From: Streptomyces sp. Ag109_O5-1
GTDB taxonomy: Bacteria > Actinomycetota > Actinomycetes > Streptomycetales > Streptomycetaceae
Assembly: GCF_003814875.1 (NCBI RefSeq)
Contig: NZ_RKQF01000001.1
Span: 6,944,001 to 7,008,000 of the forward strand
Direction of reading: 5' to 3'
DNA length: 64,000 bases
Shown here: positions 8,362 through 17,388 of the stretch, piece by piece
Layout of the letters: each line of letters opens with the position of its first letter
Position numbering within the stretch: position 1 is the stretch's first letter
The notes under the pieces: generated by a model
The model's input: only the letters and a program-made list of their open reading frames with translations
What the model was told of the DNA's origin: nothing
Databases searched by the model: none
Position numbers and translations under genes: made by a program

Positions 8362-8898
8362 ATGACTGGGGACACCGGACCCGGGCTGATAAGGGTGGTG
8401 TACTTCGAGCAGACGTCTGCGTTGATGATGGGCGCGGGCGCGGTGTTGTCCGAAGGGTTGTTGCTGGTCTTGATCGGGACGACTCACCGGCTGGAGACCC
8501 TGCTGGTGGGCACAGTTGCGGTCACCCTGGGGTGCCTGGGGCTGCTGCCACTCGGTTTCCGTCTACCCGCCCGGCTCCGCCGCAAGTACGAGCAGGCCGC
8601 GCAGATCGACAGCGTCGACGAACCGCACGCGGGCCGGGATGCGGCGCGACGGCTGTCGCTACGGCGCACGGCCGGATTCGTCGGGGCGGGAGGCTGCTGG
8701 ATGGTGCTCATCGGCGTTACGTTCCATCAGGTGATGCCGCCCGTCATGTTGATTCCGGCAGCCCTGGCTGCGTGGGTGCGGTCCCGGGCGACAGCGGACT
8801 GGGAGCGGGAGAACGGTGCAGCCCTATGGCAGGGCGTACCCGGTGTCCTGGGGGCCCGAGGCCCGGTATTCCGTGTGCCTTCAGGCGGCGGGATATGA
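8362..8898 (+). CDS. hypothetical membrane protein
   Basis: This 178-residue protein has two hydrophobic pairs. The first is about residues 18-65. A charged loop containing LRRKYEQAAQIDSVDEPHAG follows, and the second pair is about 100-140. The C-terminal stretch is Gly-rich. The ATG is chosen because a GAGCTGGGA ribosome site precedes it; an upstream in-frame start would add ten unlikely residues. No family is recognised. It lies just upstream of the decayed integrase on the same strand. A different small membrane protein lies beside the integrase remnant of slot 4, so such proteins may travel with these elements. Confidence 0.6.
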   Translation: MTGDTGPGLIRVVYFEQTSALMMGAGAVLSEGLLLVLIGTTHRLETLLVGTVAVTLGCLGLLPLGFRLPARLRRKYEQAAQIDSVDEPHAGRDAARRLSLRRTAGFVGAGGCWMVLIGVTFHQVMPPVMLIPAALAAWVRSRATADWERENGAALWQGVPGVLGARGPVFRVPSGGGI

Positions 8899-8951
8899 AT
8901 GATGCCTACGCTCCGCTCTCATGAACGGAACGAGTTTGGAAGATCGCGTAC

Positions 8952-9542
8952 GTGGATGGAGCCTGGCCTGCGGAGTCGCTGACCTGCGATGTCATGCGGG
9001 ATTCCCCGTGGCTTCCCCTTGTTCACCGGGGCCTCCGCTGGTCTGACCTCGACCTCGACAACCGCGTTCTCTACGTCCGCCACCAGGTCCAGCGTCGCCG
9101 TGGCGTCCTCTACGACGACGACCCCAAGAGCCGCCGTCGCCGAGCTGTCCCTCTGCCCGCCCTCTGCATCGCGCCCCTGCGCTGGCACCGCATGCGGCAG
9201 TCAGATGCCCGGACCAAGGCGGGGGAGAGGTGGCGGGACTCGGACTACGTCTTCGCTACTCGCACCGGCCGCCCCGTCGAGCCGTGCAACCTCTACCGCT
9301 CCTTCACCCGCGTCGCCGAGTCCGCCGGCCTCCGCGTCATCCGCCTGCACGACGCCCGCCACGGCACCGCCACCCTCCTCACGGCGGCTGGAGTCGCGCC
9401 CCGCGTCGTGATGGAGATCCTCGGGCACTCCCAGATCAGCATCACCACGGACGTGTACATGCACGTCGTGCAGGACACCCAGCGCGAAGCCATGAGCCAC
9501 ATGGACCGGCTACTGCGAAAGCGGCGCCCCGGTCGCGACTGA
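8952..9542 (+). pseudogene. tyrosine integrase, N-terminally truncated
   Basis: What remains is the C-terminal catalytic half of an actinobacterial element-type tyrosine recombinase. It has the GLRWSDLDLD strand, the PKSRRRRAVPLP basic loop, the HDARHGTATLL box (His and second catalytic Arg), and LGHSQISITTDVY with the final His and Tyr. The arm-binding N-terminus, the core-binding domain and the first catalytic Arg, normally just before GLRW, are absent. Full-length relatives are about 380-450 residues against 196 here. The 3' end is followed by a terminator and the tRNA-Arg repeat, the usual int-attP layout. It cannot be active on its own. Confidence 0.85.
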
Positions 9543-9573
9543 CCGCCCCCGTTGATGTCAAAACTGGACGTCA

Positions 9574-9608
9574 AAGGCCCCGGACCATGATCGGTCCGGG
9601 GCCTTTTG
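9574..9608 (+). terminator. intrinsic terminator of integrase remnant
   Basis: A 14-bp perfect stem (9574..9587 with 9594..9607) around a six-base loop ends in a T run. The same hairpin with minor changes occurs at 28440 after the other integrase remnant. Confidence 0.85.
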
Positions 9609-9614
9609 CCTGGT

Positions 9615-9656
9615 GCCCCCGGCAGGATTCGAACCTGCGACACCCGCTTCAGGAGT
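9615..9656 (-). repeat. tRNA-Arg 3'-end copy 2 (att-like)
   Basis: The 42 bp are identical to the 3' part of tRNA-Arg except for one C/T difference near the anticodon loop. The copy sits seven bases after the terminator of the integrase remnant, as expected for an attachment core next to int. Confidence 0.85.
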
Positions 9657-10126
9657 TTTCCCTGGACGTAGCGCTGACCTGGGGAGATGTGGGCCATGGG
9701 ATGTCTGACCAGGGGAAACACTCCTCCGTGGTTCTCACGTGTTCACGGTGCTTCCCGTTCCCGTGTGTGCTGAATACGTGCCGGTGGATCCTGTCCGACA
9801 GGGCCATGGGCTGCTCGGGGGTAGCCGGCGAGTGGTCGGAGCGCAGCGCGGGCGGCGTTTCGCCAGACCTTCTCGACTCGCACGGAGTGCCCCGCGAGGA
9901 GTTGACTCATGTCGTCGGTGCCGGAGGTGAAGACGGTTGCCTGAGCTCCCTGTGCGGCTTCACGTCCTGTGTCCGTCGGGAGGACGGTGGCGCCGACCGC
10001 GTCGGTTGCCGGCCTGTCTGTTCGATGCGACGTTCGGACGTGGTTCCGTCCTCGACGGGTCGACGGCTGCTTCCCGGATGCATGCTGGAGGGACCGGAGG
10101 GAGTCTTCCTCCCGAGGGGAGCCGGA
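9657..10126. other. element-end sequence, no gene
   Basis: The first about 130 bp are a diverged copy of 21777..21900, sharing blocks such as GAGTTTTC at the repeat edge and GTGTGCTGAAT further in. Both follow a tRNA-Arg repeat, so they look like the same end of related elements. The rest up to the sensor gene shows no supported gene. Confidence 0.5.
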
Positions 10127-11860
10127 GTGGACGAGGACACGGACCCTACAGAGGGCACCGGGGACGGGGCGGCGCCCCAGTTCCGGTTGGACGGGCGACT
10201 GCAGGACATGCAGGCCCAGATCACGCGAGTGCGTTCCGCCCGGGAGCGGGTGCACGGACTGCTGGAGGCGGTCCTGGCCGTCGGGACCGATCTGGACCTG
10301 GGTACGGTGCTGCGGCAGATCGTGCGGTCCGCAGTCACCCTGGTCGACGCCGAGTACGGGGCGCTGGGCGTACTGGGCGAGGAAGGCGGTCTCGAAGAGT
10401 TCGTCACGGACGGGATCGATGAGAAGGCCCTCGCCGGCATCGGGCACCCCCCGGAGGGCCGGGGCATCCTCGGACTGCTGATCCGTGAACCGCGCCCGCT
10501 GCGGCTTGCCGACCTCAACGAGCACCCGGAGGCCGTCGGTTTTCCGGCCGGGCATCCGCCGATGCGGACTTTCCTGGGTGTTCCCCTCCGGGTGCGCGAA
10601 GCGGTGTTCGGCAACCTGTACCTGACCGAGAAACGCGGTGGGGCCGAGTTCGACGCCGATGACGAGGCGGTGCTGGTGACGCTGGCCGCAGCGGCCGGGG
10701 TGGCGATCGACAACGCCCGGCTGTACGAAACGGCGCACCGCCGTGAACGCTGGCTGGCGGCCAGCGGCGAACTGACCCGCAGCCTGCTGTCCGGCACGGC
10801 CCCGGCCGAGGTCCTGGACATCTTCACCGACACCGTCCGGGAGATGGCCGACGCGCATCTGGTCGCCCTCGCCGTGCCCGTGTCCCGCAACGGCGACCTG
10901 GTCGTCGAAGCCGCCGCGGGCCAGGACGCCGACCGCGTACGCGGGCTGGTGCTGTCGGCCAGCACGTTGGCCGCGAAGGTCTACACCTCCGGCGAGACGA
11001 TCACGGTCGGCGACTGGAATTCCGACCCTCGGACCGAACACGACACCGCCCTCATGCCGCTGGGGCCGGTCTTCCTGGTCCCGCTCGGCACCCCCGAACA
11101 CGTGCGGGGCGTTCTGCTGGTCGGCGATCTCCCCGGTCGTTCCGCCTTCGCCGACGCGACCGTCGCCATGATCGCCGGATTCGCCAACCACGCCGCACTC
11201 ACCCTGGAGATCGCCGAGCACCGCCGCGCCGCCGAACAGCTCCTGCTCCTCGGCGACCGTGACCGCATCGCCCGCGACCTGCGCGACCTGGCCATCCAGC
11301 GCCTGTTCGCCGGAGGACTGGCCCTGCAATCGGTCCTCGCGCAGGTCGCCGACCGCCCGCAGGCCGCAGAGGCCGTCCAAGGGGTCGTGGACGACCTCGA
11401 CGGCATCATCGGGATCATCCGATCGACGATCTACGCCTTGGGGCAGCGTGACAGCGCCGGGCACACCCGCCTGCGGACGCGGCTGGTCGCCGAGACCGGC
11501 GAGGCCGCGGCGACCCTGGGTTTCACTCCCGCCCTGCGCATGACCGGCCTGTTGGACACCCTCGTCGCCGACGACATCGCCGACCAGTTGCTCGCCGTGC
11601 TCCGCGAAGCCCTCGCCGACGCCGCCCGGCACACCCACGCCACCGCCGTGGACGTCACGGTCGAGGCCACCGCCGCGCACCTGAGGCTGCGGGTCTGCGA
11701 CAACGGCCGCGGCGTCGACCCGGCTCGCACCCGTCGCAGCGGACTGGCCGCCCTCCGCATCCGCGCCACGGAACTCGGTGGCACCCTCACCGTCGACCGG
11801 CACCGGCCCACCGGCACCACCCTCGACTGGACCGTCCCCCTGCCCGCGGACAAGGGCTGA
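10127..11860 (+). CDS. DevS-like double-GAF sensor protein lacking the phospho-acceptor His
   Basis: The 577-residue protein follows the DevS/DosS plan: a short N-terminus with the MHGLL-like coiled start, GAF1 (about 40-190), GAF2 (about 205-360), a dimerisation segment and a HATPase_c domain (about 470-575). The DHp motif, normally DLHD, reads RIARDLRDLAIQRLFAGG, with Arg386 (CGC codon) at the phosphorylated His. The N-box Asn is also replaced: REALADAARH, with Asp498. The G1 motif DNGRGVD remains. It is therefore probably not an autophosphorylating kinase, though it could still sense via GAF or act in heterodimers. The GTG start has a GAGGGGAG ribosome site; an ATG at 10082 is an alternative. 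No response regulator is adjacent. A slipin and a P-ATPase follow. Confidence 0.85.
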   Translation: MDEDTDPTEGTGDGAAPQFRLDGRLQDMQAQITRVRSARERVHGLLEAVLAVGTDLDLGTVLRQIVRSAVTLVDAEYGALGVLGEEGGLEEFVTDGIDEKALAGIGHPPEGRGILGLLIREPRPLRLADLNEHPEAVGFPAGHPPMRTFLGVPLRVREAVFGNLYLTEKRGGAEFDADDEAVLVTLAAAAGVAIDNARLYETAHRRERWLAASGELTRSLLSGTAPAEVLDIFTDTVREMADAHLVALAVPVSRNGDLVVEAAAGQDADRVRGLVLSASTLAAKVYTSGETITVGDWNSDPRTEHDTALMPLGPVFLVPLGTPEHVRGVLLVGDLPGRSAFADATVAMIAGFANHAALTLEIAEHRRAAEQLLLLGDRDRIARDLRDLAIQRLFAGGLALQSVLAQVADRPQAAEAVQGVVDDLDGIIGIIRSTIYALGQRDSAGHTRLRTRLVAETGEAAATLGFTPALRMTGLLDTLVADDIADQLLAVLREALADAARHTHATAVDVTVEATAAHLRLRVCDNGRGVDPARTRRSGLAALRIRATELGGTLTVDRHRPTGTTLDWTVPLPADKG

Positions 11861-11887
11861 TCTCTCGCCTGTGCGGGGGCGGCCACG

Positions 11888-11907
11888 GTGGGGACCGTTC
11901 GGCCCAA
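11888..11907. promoter_or_regulatory. possible DevR/OsdR-type palindrome
   Basis: GGGACCGTTCGGCCC (11891..11905) with flanking G/AA resembles the DosR/DevR dormancy-regulator box. It lies about 205 bp upstream of the slipin gene and just after the DevS-like gene. A related GGGGCCCGAGGACCC lies upstream of the P-ATPase. The similarity is partial and the regulator is inferred. Confidence 0.35.
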
Positions 11908-12013
11908 GCGGTGCGCGTGCGCGTCGAGCGATGCTGGACACACGGCCGGTCCCGAGGCCCGTACGGCATCGGGTGCCCGGTGCCGGTGAACCGCGCTTCT
12001 CGCGACGGGACAC

Positions 12014-12032
12014 GAGCACTCACAGAGTGCTC
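12014..12032. promoter_or_regulatory. inverted repeat upstream of slipin gene
   Basis: A perfect 7-bp dyad, GAGCACT-N5-AGTGCTC, lies about 80 bp before the slipin start and could be an operator. The binding factor is unknown. Confidence 0.3.
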
Positions 12033-12112
12033 GCCCCTGGCGTCAGGTGCTCCGCCGACCCATTTCCGGGACCTCGCGCGAACGCCGTGGTCCTCGTCCC
12101 GAGGAGCCTTGT

Positions 12113-13033
12113 ATGCAAGTCCTGATCGTTCTCATCGTCGTGGTCGGCCTTCTGGCCCTCGTGGCGCTCGCCATGGCCGTGAAGGTTGTCAAGCAGTACG
12201 AGAAAGGGGTGCTGTTCCGCTTCGGCCGACTGGTCGGAACACGCTCCCCGGGGCTGCGGTTCATCATCCCGTTCGTCGACGCCCTGCACCGGGTGTCGCT
12301 GCGGGTCGTCACGATGCCGATCCAGTCCCAGGGCATCATCACCAAGGACAACGTCAGCGTCGACGTCTCCGCGGTGGCCTACTTCCGCGTGGTCGACGCC
12401 GTGAAGTCGGTCATCGCGATCGAGAACGTGAACGCCGCGATCGACCAGATCGCCCAGACCACCCTGCGCAAGGTCGTCGGCCAGCACACCCTGGACGAGA
12501 CCCTGTCCGAGACCGACCGCATCAACCTGGACATCCGCCAGATCCTCGACATCACCACCGCCGAATGGGGCGTGGAGGTCACCCTGGTCGAGCTCAAGGA
12601 CATCCAGCTGCCCGAGTCCATGAAGCGCGCGATGGCCCGGCAGGCCGAGGCCGAGCGGGAGAAGCGGTCCAAGATCATCAACGCCGAGGGAGAGTCCCTG
12701 GCCGCTGCCGCCCTGGGGGACGCCTCCGACACGATGATGGCCCACCCGCTCGCCCTGCAACTGCGCAACCTGCAGAGCCTGGTCGAGATCGGCGTGGACA
12801 AGAACACCACCGTCGTCTTCCCGGCACCGCTGATGAGCACCATCGGAGAACTCGGCTCCTTCCTCACCCGCGAAGCGACCGCGGCCGCCGCCACGGTGCC
12901 GCCGGCTCCCGCACCCGTACCGGCCCTGGGGACTCCCGCCACGGTGCCGCCGTCCCCCACCGCCGTACCGGCCCTGGGCCTGACCGACTCCGCTCGCGTG
13001 CCGGCACCGAGTGGGGCGACCGAGACCAGGTGA
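12113..13033 (+). CDS. slipin/SPFH-domain membrane protein
   Basis: The 306-residue protein has one N-terminal membrane segment (about 3-23). An SPFH/Band-7 domain follows, with hallmark stretches VVKQYEKGVLFRFGRL, PIQSQGIITKDNVSVDV, and NAAIDQIAQTTLRKVVGQH. After it come a coiled region (RQAEAEREKRSKIINAEGES) and a Pro/Ala-rich tail with two similar PPxPxxVPALG units. Prokaryotic slipins form oligomeric membrane rafts. They often pair with NfeD proteases, but none is adjacent here. A GAGGAG ribosome site fixes the start. It follows the DevS-like sensor on the same strand and converges on the P-ATPase, a grouping familiar from actinobacterial hypoxia/dormancy regions. A stress-membrane role is plausible but inferred. 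Confidence 0.88.
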   Translation: MQVLIVLIVVVGLLALVALAMAVKVVKQYEKGVLFRFGRLVGTRSPGLRFIIPFVDALHRVSLRVVTMPIQSQGIITKDNVSVDVSAVAYFRVVDAVKSVIAIENVNAAIDQIAQTTLRKVVGQHTLDETLSETDRINLDIRQILDITTAEWGVEVTLVELKDIQLPESMKRAMARQAEAEREKRSKIINAEGESLAAAALGDASDTMMAHPLALQLRNLQSLVEIGVDKNTTVVFPAPLMSTIGELGSFLTREATAAAATVPPAPAPVPALGTPATVPPSPTAVPALGLTDSARVPAPSGATETR

Positions 13034-13133
13034 GGTCCCCTGTGGCCGCGAGCCCGCGGTGACCCACGGCGCATGTCCGCCTGCCGGGTCACCGCAGGGT
13101 GATCTCCTGCCCTGTCCGCGCCCCGCCGCTCGC

Positions 13134-13175
13134 CGCCGGCCGACGGTCCGCATCACGGCGGGCCGTCGGCCGGCG
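13134..13175. terminator. bidirectional hairpin between slipin and P-ATPase genes
   Basis: A perfect 13-bp inverted repeat (13134..13146 with 13163..13175) is nested in further GC-rich pairing out to about 13118 and 13188. It lies at the convergent gene ends and overlaps the last codons of the ATPase gene. There is no long T run. Confidence 0.55.
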
Positions 13176-15813
13176 TGGGGCGGGGCGCGGCAGTGCTGAA
13201 GCGGCCGGCCCGGCGCCGCAGGTGACGACGGTCGGCGTAGTGCCGGGGAACCGGAGGTGCCACTGCCACGGCCCCGTAGAAAAGCCGTTTGCCGATTTCG
13301 ATGAGGACCAGGTAGGCGAGGACCATGCCGACCAGCGCGGCGAAGAACGCCCCGGGAAGCGGCTGGAAGCCCAGGGCGTGGGCGAGCGGGGTGGCCGGCA
13401 GCACCGTGCCGACCAGGACGACGCCGAGCGCGGCGAGAGTCAGCGGCAGGCTGGGGTGGCTGCGGAAGAACGGGACGCGCCGGGTACGGATGGCGAAGAT
13501 CACCAGGGTCTGGGTGGCCAGCGACTCGACGAACCAGCCGGAGCGGAACTGGGCCGGCCCGGAGTGGAAGACCCAGAGCATGACGCCGAAGGTGAGGAAG
13601 TCGAACACCGAGCTGAGCGGCCCGAAGCAGATCATGAACCGGCGGATGAAGGCGATGTCCCAGTGCGAGGGCTTCCGCAGCTGTTCCTCGTCCACGTTGT
13701 CGGTGGGGATGGCGAGCTGACTGCTGTCGTAGAGAAGGTTGTTCAGCAGGATCTGTGAGGGGAGCATCGGCAGGAAGGACAGGAACAGCGAGGCGCCCGC
13801 GGCGGAGGCCATGTTGCCGAAGTTGCTGGACGTGCCCATCAGTACGTACTTGATGGTGTTGGCGAAGATCCTGCGGCCCTCGGCCACACCGTCCGCGAGG
13901 ACGTCGAGGTCCTTCTCCAGCAGGATGACGTCGGCCGCGTCCTTGGCGACGTCGGTGGCCGAGTCGACGGAGATGCCCACGTCGGCGGCGTGCAGGGCCA
14001 GTGCGTCGTTGACTCCGTCGCCCAGGAACGCCACGCCGCCGCGGCTGAGCCGTTGGGCGTGCACGATGCGGGCCTTGGCCTCGGGACTCACCCGTGCGAA
14101 GACGGTGGTTCTGGTGATCGCTTCGGCCAGCTGAGCGTCGTCCAGCGCGTCGACCTCGCTGCCGGTCATCGCGCCCGCGTCGGTGAGCCCCAGGTCGTGG
14201 CAGACCTTGGCGGCGACCGCGGCGTTGTCGCCCGTGACGACCTTCACCGCGATTCCGAGGCCGGCGAGTCTGCGCAGCGCCGTGGCGGCGTCCGGCTTGG
14301 GCGGGTCGAGAAACACCAGCAGCCCGGCCAGGCTCAGCCCCCGCTCGCTGTCGGGTTCGACGGTCTGCGTTCCGGGGGCGACGGGCCGGGTGGCGACGGC
14401 AACCACCCGGTTCCCCGCGGCGAACTCCGCCGCCAGCGCCGCACGGGCTTCGGGCGGAACCTCGACGCAGCGGTCCAGGACGGTCTCCGGAGCACCCTTG
14501 GTGACCAGGCTCGAACGCCCGTCCCCGTCCCGCACGAGGACCGAGACCATGCGCCGTTCGTGATCGAAGGGCAGTACCGCGACCTGTGTGTACCCGTCCA
14601 GGGCGGCCCGCTCGCCCGCGGCGGCCGGAGACCGCCACAGGGCCTGGTCCAACGGGTTCCCGCCGACGTCCTGCGCGTCCCGCGCCGCGTTCTCGGTACT
14701 GAGCAGTCCCCACCGCACCACCGCCTCAAAGCCGTGGCCGTCGGCGGGGACGGCGCGCATGTACTCGATGCGGCCCATGGTGAGCGTGCCGGTCTTGTCG
14801 GTGAACAGGACATCGACGTCGCCCAGGTCCTCGATGCAGACCAGCCGCTTCACCAGCACCTTGCGCCGGCTCATCCGGCGCGACCCGGCGGCCAGGCTGG
14901 TCGAGACGACCGCGGGCAGCAGCTGCGGGGTGATCCCGACCGCGATGGCGAGCGAGAACAGCAGTGCGTCGATGACCGGCTTGTGCAGGACGACGTTGAT
15001 CACGAAGATCGAGGTGGTCAGCGCGCCCGCGACGTAGACCAGCAGCAGCGAGAAGCGCCGCAGGCCGACCTGGAACTCGGTGTCGAGCGGGTGGGTGTCG
15101 AGCCCGGCGGCGATCTTCCCGAACTCGGTGTGCGCCCCGGTGGCCACCACCACCCCGCGGGCGGAACCGGTCCGGACGACCGTGCCCATGAGCGCGCACC
15201 CGGACAACTCGGCCAACGGGGTCCCGGCCGCGACCGCGGCGAGGTTCTTGTCCACCGGCAGCGACTCGCCGGTCAGCACCGACTCGTCGCACGCCAGACC
15301 GGTGACCCGCAGCAGCCGCAGGTCCGCCGGAACGATGTCGCCCAGCCGCAGTTCCACCACGTCACCGGGGACCAGCGCCGTGACGTCCACCAGGCTCGCC
15401 CGGCCGTCGCGCAGCGCCACGGCCTGGTGGTGGATCTGGGAGTGCAGCGCCTCGGCCGCCTGCTCGGCCCGGTACTCGTTGACGAAGCCCAGTCCGACGG
15501 ACGCGGTCACGATCAGCCCGATGATCACCGCGTCGTTTCGCTCGCCCACCAGGAAAGACGCGACAGCAGCCGCCATCAGCAGTCCGAGCAGAGGAGAGCG
15601 CAGCTGATGCCACAGCACAGGGAACACCCGGGCGTGGTGTGTGGCGACCGCGTTGGGGCCGAACCGCGCCTGCCGTCGTACGACATCCTCGCCGCCGAGA
15701 CCCTCGGCGGCGACGACACCGAGTTCACGCAGGACGTCGTCCCCCGACAAGGCCGCCGCCGACATCACCCCGGGCGCGAGCACGGACTCCTGCGCCGGAG
15801 CGGAGACGCTCAC
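13153..15813 (-). CDS. MgtA-like P-type cation ATPase
   Basis: This 886-residue P-type ATPase (type III, magnesium-transporter-like) shows an N-terminal cation-ATPase domain, the TGES actuator loop (181-184), and DKTGTLT with phosphorylated Asp339. It also has the GITPQLLP helix-4 motif characteristic of MgtA/MgtB, KGAPE in the nucleotide domain, and GDGVNDALAL in the hinge. Six C-terminal hydrophobic segments follow the P domain. Length fits the family. It probably takes up Mg2+ or a similar ion at the membrane. The GTG start follows a GGGAGG-containing leader. It converges with the slipin gene. The terminal Arg/Pro-rich tail, which overlaps the shared terminator hairpin, may be a strain-specific extension. 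Confidence 0.88.
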   Translation of the reverse strand: MSVSAPAQESVLAPGVMSAAALSGDDVLRELGVVAAEGLGGEDVVRRQARFGPNAVATHHARVFPVLWHQLRSPLLGLLMAAAVASFLVGERNDAVIIGLIVTASVGLGFVNEYRAEQAAEALHSQIHHQAVALRDGRASLVDVTALVPGDVVELRLGDIVPADLRLLRVTGLACDESVLTGESLPVDKNLAAVAAGTPLAELSGCALMGTVVRTGSARGVVVATGAHTEFGKIAAGLDTHPLDTEFQVGLRRFSLLLVYVAGALTTSIFVINVVLHKPVIDALLFSLAIAVGITPQLLPAVVSTSLAAGSRRMSRRKVLVKRLVCIEDLGDVDVLFTDKTGTLTMGRIEYMRAVPADGHGFEAVVRWGLLSTENAARDAQDVGGNPLDQALWRSPAAAGERAALDGYTQVAVLPFDHERRMVSVLVRDGDGRSSLVTKGAPETVLDRCVEVPPEARAALAAEFAAGNRVVAVATRPVAPGTQTVEPDSERGLSLAGLLVFLDPPKPDAATALRRLAGLGIAVKVVTGDNAAVAAKVCHDLGLTDAGAMTGSEVDALDDAQLAEAITRTTVFARVSPEAKARIVHAQRLSRGGVAFLGDGVNDALALHAADVGISVDSATDVAKDAADVILLEKDLDVLADGVAEGRRIFANTIKYVLMGTSSNFGNMASAAGASLFLSFLPMLPSQILLNNLLYDSSQLAIPTDNVDEEQLRKPSHWDIAFIRRFMICFGPLSSVFDFLTFGVMLWVFHSGPAQFRSGWFVESLATQTLVIFAIRTRRVPFFRSHPSLPLTLAALGVVLVGTVLPATPLAHALGFQPLPGAFFAALVGMVLAYLVLIEIGKRLFYGAVAVAPPVPRHYADRRHLRRRAGRFSTAAPRPTPADGPP

Positions 15814-16296
15814 CCCGCCCCGCCTCCCGGGCAGGGCGCACCCTCCCGCACACCCTGGTACCGGCTGTTCTCACGATCCCGGCACTGCTGCCCGGCCATT
15901 ACGCATCGCCGCCCTGGGGCCGTCACGCCCGGTGAGAACGCGGGGCCCGAGGACCCGGCGCGCTCCAGGGTTCCAGCATCGCATGCCCAGCGCGGCCTGA
16001 CGCCCGGCGCGGCCTGACGCCCGGCACGTACCTTCGGCGGGCTCTGTGATGGCGTTCATCGTGCGATCCCGTTCGGGGCGGCTTCTGGCCGCCCGGGAAC
16101 GGCGCCGCCGTGGTCGTGCGCCCGAAGAGCTCTCGGTACCTGTCAGGCTACTCCCGGCCGTGGCGCCCGGCGTGTTGCGCGGCCATCGCGCGGAGCGGCA
16201 GACAGCCATCGCGTCGGGACACGTCCGTACGGCGCACGACGGGTGGCGTGACCGCCCCGGCAGGTACGACCGCCGGCTCGTCGCTCCTCTGCCAAA
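15814..16296. other. intergenic region upstream of the P-ATPase, no supported gene
   Basis: The stretch holds the ATPase promoter region and a DevR-like palindrome at 15942..15956 (GGGGCCCGAGGACCC, sharing the GGGxCCnnnnGxCCC pattern with 11891..11905). Short open frames here look antisense or random. Confidence 0.35.
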
Positions 16297-16581
16297 TCAT
16301 CGGCGTGCCACGGGCTGCCCTTCGACAGAGAGGGTCAGCACGCAGGGGGCGACGGGGCCGGGCAGCCCGACGACCTCACCCATGTTCTGCCAGCCCCAGG
16401 ACGAGAAGGCGGCTTGTCCTGCCCGGTCGGCAGGGTGCAGCAGGGTGACCCCGAGGGAAGAGCGCAGGTCTGTGAGTGAGCAGACGCTGCTGCAGGCGGC
16501 GGGCGATATCGCGGTGCTGAGCGTGCGGATGGGCCACGACCTGGGTGGCTGCTTCCGTCCGATGCCGTGGGTGTCCGTCAT
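16297..16581 (-). pseudogene. GNAT acetyltransferase C-terminal fragment
   Basis: Only the last about 55 residues look meaningful: LLHPADRAGQAAFSSWGWQN, then MGEVVGLPGPVAPCVLTLSV. This resembles the final helix-strand (HPxNxxAxxxYxxWGWxxVGE) of GNAT acetyltransferases. The upstream part of the frame does not continue the fold, so most of the gene is lost. It is one of several gene scraps between 16 and 19.3 kb. Confidence 0.4.
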
Positions 16582-16745
16582 CGTCGGTCGATGCCGGCCG
16601 ACCTCGCACGGCCAAGAGACGACCCGGCGATCGGCCGCTGTATAGGCCTGGCCGCTGCGCGCCGGCTCTTTCCAGTTGCCGTCGGGGTGTGCTCAGCGCT
16701 TTCTGGAAGAGCGGGTGGGGCCCGTTCTTCCAGGAGGAGCGCACC

Positions 16746-17039
16746 ATGGTGCAACCGGTAAGCCGGCCAACGATCAGCGCTGTGCAGTTCAGTCGAGTGT
16801 GTGACGAGATCAGGAGCACGGCGGTGCCCGAGACGGACGCTCAGTCCATCCGGGACTGTGCTCTGCGCATTGTGCAGACCCTGGGCCTGGCGCTGTCCAC
16901 GGATGATCTAAGCGGGCTCCTCGCCGGACTCATGGTCCCTGGTGCGGCCCCACCGCCGGGGAGCCCTCGGTACACCCGAGAGCCCATCCTGGACATGCCT
17001 GACGAACGGCCAGGAGAAGATGAAGGTCCGGTCAGGTAG
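16746..17039 (+). CDS. small hypothetical protein
   Basis: The 97-residue protein has a strong AGGAGG-type ribosome site nine bases before its ATG. It contains an amphipathic helical middle (TDAQSIRDCALRIVQTLGLA, then a leucine-rich stretch) and a disordered acidic Pro/Glu C-terminus. No family is recognised. The good start signal and codon composition argue that it is real. Its end overlaps the end of a convergent small gene on the minus strand by 8 bp. Confidence 0.55.
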   Translation: MVQPVSRPTISAVQFSRVCDEIRSTAVPETDAQSIRDCALRIVQTLGLALSTDDLSGLLAGLMVPGAAPPPGSPRYTREPILDMPDERPGEDEGPVR

Positions 17040-17238
17040 GCCGGGCCGGCCAGGCGTTCTTGAGATCAACGATTTCGCAGGTCGCCTCTGCCGTTGCGTA
17101 CGGGCATGAGACTCGCACCTTGTCGCCCTCCGGGACGAACTCGATCAGCTCGGCGTTCTCGGTGAAGCCGGCCGCCGAAGGCTCGCCCCGCTGCGCGTGT
17201 TCGAGCGCACCCTTCATCGACCACAGGAGGTCGAACAC
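17032..17238 (-). CDS. small hypothetical protein, possibly a fragment
   Basis: The roughly 68-residue frame begins FDLLWSMKGALEHAQRGEPS and continues with EFVPEGDKVRVSCPYATAEA. These read like a natural conserved protein, possibly one of the small actinobacterial proteins found near toxin or immunity genes. The frame is open upstream of the GTG for more than 25 codons without an obvious start, so this may be the C-terminal part of a longer, truncated gene. Function is unknown. Confidence 0.45.
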   Translation of the reverse strand: MFDLLWSMKGALEHAQRGEPSAAGFTENAELIEFVPEGDKVRVSCPYATAEATCEIVDLKNAWPARPT

Positions 17239-17388
17239 GGGCGTCCAGGACCACGGCGGGCTCAGCTCAGCCTCACCGGTCGTGGACGTAGGGCGTGGGA
17301 GAACGAGTGGGTCACCGGGGAGCCATCCACACGTCTGACATGGTGGGCTGGGCGCCTGGGCCGGAATGCTGGGCAGTGCGAGTACGGG

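Noticed and set aside
9230..10126. Long plus-strand frame upstream of and continuous with the sensor gene
   Set aside because: It overlaps the integrase remnant in another frame and crosses the terminator and tRNA repeat, and its residues look random. The sensor start is placed at 10127.
12020..14713. Very long antisense frame opposite the slipin and P-ATPase genes
   Set aside because: Arg/Gly/Pro-rich shadow of two clear genes, typical of high-GC DNA.
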